From Bacteroidales bacterium (GTDB lineage: Bacteria; Bacteroidota; Bacteroidia; Bacteroidales; UBA7960), in contig SKTQ01000040.1 of the NCBI GenBank assembly GCA_007122505.1, forward strand, positions 1 to 11,123: DNA of 11,123 nt, given 5' to 3'. Under the pieces are notes generated by a model. The model saw only the letters and a program-made list of their open reading frames with translations. It ran no database searches and had not been told where the DNA came from. Made by a program: the position numbers and the translations under genes. Positions 7,485 through 11,123 of this stretch are shown here, in pieces. Numbering within the stretch: position 1 is the first letter of the stretch; the number at the start of each line of letters is the position of its first letter.

Positions 7485-7588
7485 TTTGCGCTTTTTGCGT
7501 GATTTAACTTTTGCGGCCTTTGCGAGGAAAAAAGAGCAACAACGGATTGCGGTTGATTTTTTCACCGCAAAGACGCAGAGCACGCAAA
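7485..7588. repeat. Inverted repeat element built of TTTGCG / CGCAAA units
   Basis: The left arm has four TTTGCG units (7485, 7494, 7510, 7519) and ends GAGGAAAAAAG. The right arm has CGCAAA at 7566, CGCAGA at 7574 and CGCAAA at 7583, spaced 8-9 bases, flanked by T-runs on both sides. The reverse complement of the right arm reads CTTTGCGTGCTCTGCGTCTT and then TGCGGTGAAAAAA, which parallels the left arm including its A-run, so the whole is a long imperfect hairpin with about 30 bases of loop. I recall CACCGCAAAG-ACGCAAAG repeats as widespread in Bacteroidetes and some other phyla. Confidence 0.65.
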
Positions 7589-7597
7589 GTTTTTATC

Positions 7598-7614
7598 ATT
7601 ATAAGCTTTATAAT
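7598..7614. repeat. AT-rich dyad ATTATAA-GCT-TTATAAT
   Basis: Perfect 7-base arms flank a 3-base centre, directly after the TTTGCG element and before the short tandem array. The dyad is so AT-rich that chance is a fair explanation; it may mark the boundary of one of the repeat elements. Confidence 0.35.
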
Positions 7615-7630
7615 CAAGCATTTACGATCT

Positions 7631-7721
7631 GCTTACTGCTTACTGCCTACTTCTTACTCTTCCCTTAAGTCTCTAAGGTCTTAAGTCTCAGCTCCCAGCA
7701 CTCATCCCCCAGCTCCCACAA
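7631..7721. repeat. Degenerate 7-8 bp tandem repeat mosaic
   Basis: There are three consecutive blocks. Block A (7631-7658) is GCTTACT, GCTTACT, GCCTACT, TCTTACT. Block B (about 7664-7689) has TAAG every 8 bases (7666, 7674, 7682), with the 10-mer CTTAAGTCTC repeated exactly at 7664 and 7680. Block C (7687-7721) is CTCAGCT, CCCAGCA, CTCATCC, CCCAGCT, CCCACAA, again with period 7. No long reading frame uses this DNA. Heptad arrays of this kind resemble the short tandemly repeated repetitive (STRR) sequences known from cyanobacteria; their role, if any, is unknown. Confidence 0.7.
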
Positions 7722-7750
7722 TTCCAAATGTATTTTTTAAGGGAAAACAC

Positions 7751-7766
7751 AGCGAAACACATGCCA
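7751..7766 (-). promoter_or_regulatory. Candidate sigma-54 (RpoN) promoter pointing at tolC
   Basis: On the minus strand the bases read TGGCAT-GTGTT-TCGCT. This keeps the essential GG-N10-GC spacing of the RpoN consensus TGGCAC-N5-TTGCa, with single mismatches at the end of the -24 box and inside the -12 box. It lies 108 bases past the kinase stop and 459 bases upstream of the TolC start, so a transcript would run through the repeats. The adjacent NtrC-type regulator makes such a site meaningful, but a two-mismatch hit is weak evidence. Confidence 0.3.
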
Positions 7767-7853
7767 TCTATCAAAATGTTCTGACAAACAGCAAGATACA
7801 CATCTCGCCGCAACCTTATTATGAAGATGCGGTGTTCACTTTACAACAGAAAG

Positions 7854-7867
7854 CGTTCGATAGCGAA
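7854..7867 (-). terminator. Small hairpin GTTCG-CTAT-CGAAC after the kinase gene
   Basis: A 5-bp stem with a 4-base loop begins 7 bases after the kinase stop on the minus strand. No T-run follows, so it is at best a weak or Rho-assisted terminator, or a 3'-end stabilising hairpin. Confidence 0.22.
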
Positions 7868-7873
7868 CAATAA

Positions 7874-9226
7874 TCAGAAGTGGAGGGTAAACCTGGTTGC
7901 CACCTGGGGCCTGGATTTAACGGTGATGTTTCCTTTATGAAGGCGCATGATCTCGCGTGCGAGGCTAAGCCCGATGCCTGAACCCTCTTTTTTTGAGGTA
8001 AAGAAGGGCACAAAGATCTGTTCAAGATTGTCGGGTTTGATCCCATGACCGTTGTCGGTTACAGAGATAGAGATGTGGTTGACGCTTTCGGTGGTTGCCA
8101 GTACTTCTATTTTTGGGTTTTCTGCCTCCTGGACGGCATGTATGGAGTTGATCACCAAATTAATCAGTACTTGTTCGATGAGGTCGGGGTCGGCAGTCAG
8201 TTTCAGTCCGGGGGGTACCACCCTGTAAACACACTCGATTTCCCGGTCCTGCACTTTTGGCAACAGCAATTGTTCAATATTATTGAACAACTCACTGATG
8301 TCAAAATGACGGAAGCTTGGTTTGGGGATGCGCGTAAGGTTTCGGTACACCTGCACAAAGTTCAGCAGCCCCTGGCTTCTTCGCTCGATGGTGTTCAGTG
8401 CACTCCGGGCACTGTCCACATCATCTTCATCAATATCTTTATTGATATGCCCTTTTTCTTCATCGATCAGTAAGCCCTTTACGGTGGACGACAAGGAAAC
8501 GATGGGGGTAATGGAGTTCATGATTTCGTGGGTTAGCACGCGGATGAGCTTTTGCCAGGAGTCCATTTCCTTGGCTTCCAATTCTGTGTGGATATTCTGC
8601 AAAGAAACAAGTACAAAATCATCACCCTGCATGCGAAACTCGGTAGCCCTGATGGACAGTTGCAGCAATTCATTTTCATGAAAGACCTTGACGAGTTCAC
8701 TTTCTCCCGCTTTGATCCGCTGGAGAATTTCAGAAAGGTTTTTGTCAATTTCTTCCAGTTCATAGATGAAGCGGAGGTTGCTCACCCGGAACATTCGTTT
8801 GAAGGCATTGTTGATCATGTTCACGGAGCCGTCTTTCTTATACACGATAATGGCACTGCTCACGTGCTGCACAACGGTTTGCAGGTAGTTGAAGTGCTCT
8901 TCTTTGGCAGCCCTTGTTTTGTGGAACTCTGCAATTACTTCATTGAAGGCTGCGTTGAGCTTGTCAAAGCTCTTGCCCAGGCCCTTGTCGGAAAAGGAAG
9001 TGGAAAAATCGCTGTGACGGACGGAGTCAAGAAAAACCGACAATTTCCTGTTGGTTTTTTCAACATACCTTACTAAGCTAAATATTAAAAATATGATGAG
9101 CGCAACAATGAAAGCCGAAACGAAAATCATTTCATTGTTGGTAATCATTGACAACAGCAACACCACCAATGCGACGATCAGCACGATCCTGCCGACAACA
9201 TTGAGCCGAAAGTTTCTAAAGTTCAT
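7874..9226 (-). CDS. NtrY-like membrane sensor histidine kinase
   Basis: This sensor kinase has 450 residues. Two membrane helices fill about residues 11-29 and 32-52, with almost no periplasmic loop, so it probably senses membrane or cytoplasmic signals. A HAMP-like linker (about 53-110) and a PAS domain (about 112-210) follow. The HisKA dimerisation helix contains LTHEIMNSITPI with phospho-acceptor H233. The HATPase domain shows the N box LINLVINSIHAV (N360), G1 box DNGHGI (391-396), F box FVPFFTSK (405-412) and G2 box GSGIGLSLA (415-423). All catalytic boxes are intact. The ATG at 9226 lies inside the end of the regulator gene (11-base overlap), indicating translational coupling and a cognate pair. 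On phosphorylation it should pass phosphate to D56 of that regulator. The signal is unknown. Confidence 0.93.
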   Translation of the reverse strand: MNFRNFRLNVVGRIVLIVALVVLLLSMITNNEMIFVSAFIVALIIFLIFSLVRYVEKTNRKLSVFLDSVRHSDFSTSFSDKGLGKSFDKLNAAFNEVIAEFHKTRAAKEEHFNYLQTVVQHVSSAIIVYKKDGSVNMINNAFKRMFRVSNLRFIYELEEIDKNLSEILQRIKAGESELVKVFHENELLQLSIRATEFRMQGDDFVLVSLQNIHTELEAKEMDSWQKLIRVLTHEIMNSITPIVSLSSTVKGLLIDEEKGHINKDIDEDDVDSARSALNTIERRSQGLLNFVQVYRNLTRIPKPSFRHFDISELFNNIEQLLLPKVQDREIECVYRVVPPGLKLTADPDLIEQVLINLVINSIHAVQEAENPKIEVLATTESVNHISISVTDNGHGIKPDNLEQIFVPFFTSKKEGSGIGLSLAREIMRLHKGNITVKSRPQVATRFTLHF

Positions 9227-10595
9227 ATTTTTCTATTCGACGGTATAATGAAGCGCGTGTAATGCCCAGTTCTTTCGCGGCTTTGCTAATGTTTCCACCA
9301 TGTTTGTCGATCACTTTTCTGATCAGCATTTTTTCGGTGGCTTCCAGGTTGGTTGCCGATTCAGTCAACTCCTTATCTGATTTGTCTTGCTGTTGCGAGA
9401 TAAAGAAGTCGTTGGGTTGCAAGATGTTGGAGTCGCTCATGATAACGGCCCGTTCAACTGCATGTTGCAGCTCGCGGATATTGCCCGGCCAATGATGTTT
9501 CTCCAGCCGTTTGAGGGTATTGGTATGCAACCGTTTGTTGGGCATTTTGTACTTTTTGCAGTATATCTCAAGAAAGTGGTTGACCAGCAACGGGATGTCT
9601 TCCTTTCTTTCCCGCAGCGGGGGCAGGTTGATCTCCACTGTATTGATGCGGTAAAGGAGGTCCTGGCGGAATTTTCCTTCTTCCACCATTTGGTAGAGTG
9701 GCATATTGGTGGCGCAGATGAGCCGGACATCAACGGGGACTTCTTTTACCGATCCGAGTCTGACCACATTTCTGTTCTGGATAACGCTGAGGAGCTTTGA
9801 CTGCAGCGGCAGGCTGAGGTTTCCGATCTCATCAAGAAAAATGGATCCCTTATTTGCTGCTTCAAACCGACCTGCGCGGTCTTCTTTGGCATCGGTAAAC
9901 GCACCTTTTTTGTATCCGAACAATTCACTTTCGAAAAGTGTTTCGCTGATGGCGCCAAGGTCAACACTGATAAACACCTCATCTTTCCGCTTTGATGCGC
10001 GGTGCAGTGCCCTTGCGATCACCTCTTTCCCGGTACCGTTTTCGCCAAGGATGAGCACGTTCGCATCGGTTACCGCTACTTTCGCAACGGTGTTCAATAC
10101 AGAAAGCAGGGCATCCGACTCCCCGATGATCTGGCTGTAAGGCTGGTCGCCCTGTTCCATCAAAAACTTTTGTTTCGAACGCAGGTCCTGCAGCTCTTTC
10201 TTTGACCGCTGAGCTTCAAGGGTGGTGCTGATGGTAGCCAGCAGCTTTTTGTTGTCCCAGGGTTTCAGCAAGAAGTTGGTGGCACCCTCCTTGACACCCT
10301 GTACCGCCAGCTCAATGTCACCATAAGCGGTGATAAGGATGACGGCAATGCTTGGATCTATCTCCAGAATCTTGTTCAACCAGTGAAAACCCTCTTTGCC
10401 GCTGGTGGCATCACGCGAAAAATTCATGTCCAGCAACATCATATCATAATTGTCATTTTTCAATAACATGGGTATGTTGCCGGGATTTGGATCGGTGTGT
10501 ACTACCTTGATATGTTGTTTAAGAAATAATTTGGCCGCAAGCAGGACATCCTCATCATCATCAACAATTAACAACTTGGCATCTAATTTACTCAT
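9216..10595 (-). CDS. NtrC-type sigma-54-dependent response regulator
   Basis: This transcription activator has 459 residues and three domains. The receiver (about 5-125) has the acid pocket D12-D14, phospho-acceptor D56, T89 and K111. The AAA+ sigma-54-interaction domain (about 152-385) has Walker A GENGTGK (184-190), the sigma-54 contact loop GAFTDA (231-236), Walker B FLDE (253-256) and arginines in FRQDLLYRI. A Fis-type helix-turn-helix (NISKAAKELGITRASLYRRI, 435-454) ends the protein. The contact loop has D in place of the second G of GAFTGA, a variant I recall as common in Bacteroidetes. The ATG at 10595 is preferred over the GTG at 10601, because MSKLDAKLLIVDDDEDV is the usual receiver opening. 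It is first in the operon, driven by the promoter at 10637-10666, and its last 11 bases overlap the kinase gene. Confidence 0.95.
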   Translation of the reverse strand: MSKLDAKLLIVDDDEDVLLAAKLFLKQHIKVVHTDPNPGNIPMLLKNDNYDMMLLDMNFSRDATSGKEGFHWLNKILEIDPSIAVILITAYGDIELAVQGVKEGATNFLLKPWDNKKLLATISTTLEAQRSKKELQDLRSKQKFLMEQGDQPYSQIIGESDALLSVLNTVAKVAVTDANVLILGENGTGKEVIARALHRASKRKDEVFISVDLGAISETLFESELFGYKKGAFTDAKEDRAGRFEAANKGSIFLDEIGNLSLPLQSKLLSVIQNRNVVRLGSVKEVPVDVRLICATNMPLYQMVEEGKFRQDLLYRINTVEINLPPLRERKEDIPLLVNHFLEIYCKKYKMPNKRLHTNTLKRLEKHHWPGNIRELQHAVERAVIMSDSNILQPNDFFISQQQDKSDKELTESATNLEATEKMLIRKVIDKHGGNISKAAKELGITRASLYRRIEKYEL

Positions 10596-10636
10596 GGGCA
10601 CATTATGTTTACATTTTCATCCTTTGCAAATTACAG

Positions 10637-10666
10637 CAAAGATAAAATTTATAACAATAAGTCAAA
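10637..10666 (-). promoter_or_regulatory. Bacteroidetes-type promoter TTTG-N18-TATCTTTG for the regulator-kinase operon
   Basis: On the minus strand TTTG (10666-10663) is followed 18 bases later by TATCTTTG (10644-10637). This matches the Bacteroidetes primary sigma factor consensus of a -33 TTTG and a -7 TAnnTTTG in both sequence and approximate spacing. Transcription would start near 10630, about 35 bases before the ATG at 10595. It suggests constitutive, housekeeping expression of the two-component system rather than autoregulation through sigma-54. Confidence 0.7.
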
Positions 10667-10725
10667 GGCCGGCCGTCAATTAAAAAATAATTCATATTTT
10701 TAGCGCCAATATATATAATCTGCAT

Positions 10726-10738
10726 ATGAATAATGCAG
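10726..10738 (+). repeat. 13-mer ATGAATAATGCAG, copy 2 of 2
   Basis: This is the second copy of the 13-mer at 7466-7478. Here it forms part of an inverted repeat, CTGCAT (10720-10725) with ATGCAG (10733-10738) around a 7-base loop, in the divergent gap between the regulator and the TldD-like gene. I found no convincing -33/-7 pair for the TldD-like gene in this 196-bp gap; its leader just before 10792 is A-rich. Confidence 0.45.
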
Positions 10739-10791
10739 GATAAAACCGGATCATTTTTCTTTACATAATATTTTACAAAAACACAAAAAAC

Positions 10792-11123
10792 ATGAACAGC
10801 AAGGATTTTTCTGCAGGCATGATGCCCCGTCGCAGGTTTCTGGAATTAGGCCTGAAGAGTGGCATTGCCATCGCAGTTGCGCCCCCTTTGTTATCGAACC
10901 TGGTGTCGTGCAGCAGGCCAATAGAGCTTTCGGGTCCCGGGCTTGACATGGACAAGGCGGTTTTAAACAGGGTGATTGCGAAGGCTTTACGCCAGGGTGG
11001 CGACTTTGCCGATGTGTATATTGAAACCCGGCATTCCCGCCAGATCGTGATGGAGGAATCAAGCTTCAAGAGCGGTCTGTATGGGATTAGTCAGGGTGCG
11101 GGCGTACGTGTGATTTCCGGCGA
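10792..11123 (+). CDS. TldD/PmbA-family metalloprotease homologue with Tat signal and lipobox (5' part only)
   Basis: Only the first 110 residues are in the window; the frame runs open off the right end. Residues 13-36 form a twin-arginine signal: PRRRFLELG followed by a modest hydrophobic stretch. LVSC with C40 fits a lipoprotein signal-peptidase II site. From about 52 on, the sequence (VIAKALRQGGDFADVYIET, then SGLYGISQGAGVRVISG) matches the N-terminal substrate-groove domain of TldD, which in E. coli pairs with PmbA/TldE as a cytoplasmic zinc protease processing microcin B17 and CcdA. The zinc motif (HExxxH) lies beyond the window. The ATG at 10792 follows an A-rich leader typical of the phylum. 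An exported, lipid-anchored form would act in the periplasm, unlike the E. coli enzyme. A second TldD/PmbA gene is expected downstream. Confidence 0.85.
   Translation, partial: MNSKDFSAGMMPRRRFLELGLKSGIAIAVAPPLLSNLVSCSRPIELSGPGLDMDKAVLNRVIAKALRQGGDFADVYIETRHSRQIVMEESSFKSGLYGISQGAGVRVISG

Noticed and set aside
7486..7668. 60-codon plus-strand frame in the repeat gap
   Set aside because: It lies entirely within the TTTGCG element and tandem array, its residues reflect repeat composition, and no start signal precedes it.
7344..7721. Possible CRISPR array
   Set aside because: The repeats are short palindromes or 7-8 bp tandem units without constant 25-40 bp direct repeats and unique spacers, and no cas gene is present.
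7725..7732. TACATTTG (minus strand), an exact -7 box match upstream of tolC
   Set aside because: There is no TTTG or TTG about 18-20 bp upstream, so a single 8-base match is not enough to call a promoter.
10667..10674. GGCCGGCC palindrome between the divergent regulator and tldD-like genes
   Set aside because: An 8-base self-complementary GC box has no flanking symmetry or second copy in the window; too little to call an operator.

Overview
The window looks like an ordinary chromosomal stretch of a Bacteroidota (Bacteroidetes) bacterium, probably of the Bacteroidales/Marinilabiliales or a related group. Three things support this. The PdxJ carries the NINK-type N-terminus I associate with that phylum. 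One promoter has the phylum-specific TTTG / TAnnTTTG architecture, with A-rich rather than Shine-Dalgarno leaders. The intergenic DNA carries palindromic and TTTGCG-type repeats of the kind common in Bacteroidetes. Eight protein genes are supported, two of them cut by the window ends. I see no rRNA, tRNA, CRISPR array, insertion sequence or phage gene.

Layout: 1-1783 (-) is a large SLC45/GPH-like MFS sugar transporter, with its C-terminal end outside the window. 1891-3360 (-) is a secreted single-POTRA Omp85/BamA-like outer-membrane protein. 3450-4115 (-) is a CBS-pair plus ACT-like regulatory protein, divergent from pdxJ (4229-4954, +), which is followed by a YbfF/ABHD11-like alpha/beta hydrolase (5018-5797, +). 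The hydrolase converges on a TolC-family outer-membrane efflux protein (5856-7292, -). A gene-free 581-bp stretch (7293-7873) is a mosaic of several unrelated repeat types plus a possible sigma-54 promoter. Beyond it lies a two-gene signalling operon on the minus strand: an NtrC-type sigma-54-dependent response regulator (9216-10595) whose end overlaps an NtrY-like membrane histidine kinase (7874-9226). Divergent from it, at 10792, begins a TldD/PmbA-family protein with a twin-arginine signal and a lipobox, cut by the right edge.

How the genes fit together: the kinase and regulator are translationally coupled and should form one phosphorelay that activates RpoN promoters. In Bacteroidetes such pairs often sit beside TolC/HlyD/ABC efflux operons. 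Here only tolC is present, separated from the kinase by the repeat mosaic, and a GG-N10-GC element just after the kinase points at tolC. This makes tolC the best local candidate target, but that is inference. pdxJ supplies pyridoxine 5'-phosphate (vitamin B6), and the neighbouring hydrolase and CBS protein are common companions of it in this phylum. No clear novel system is visible. The most unusual material is the repeat mosaic at 7344-7721 and the exported, probably lipid-anchored TldD homologue.
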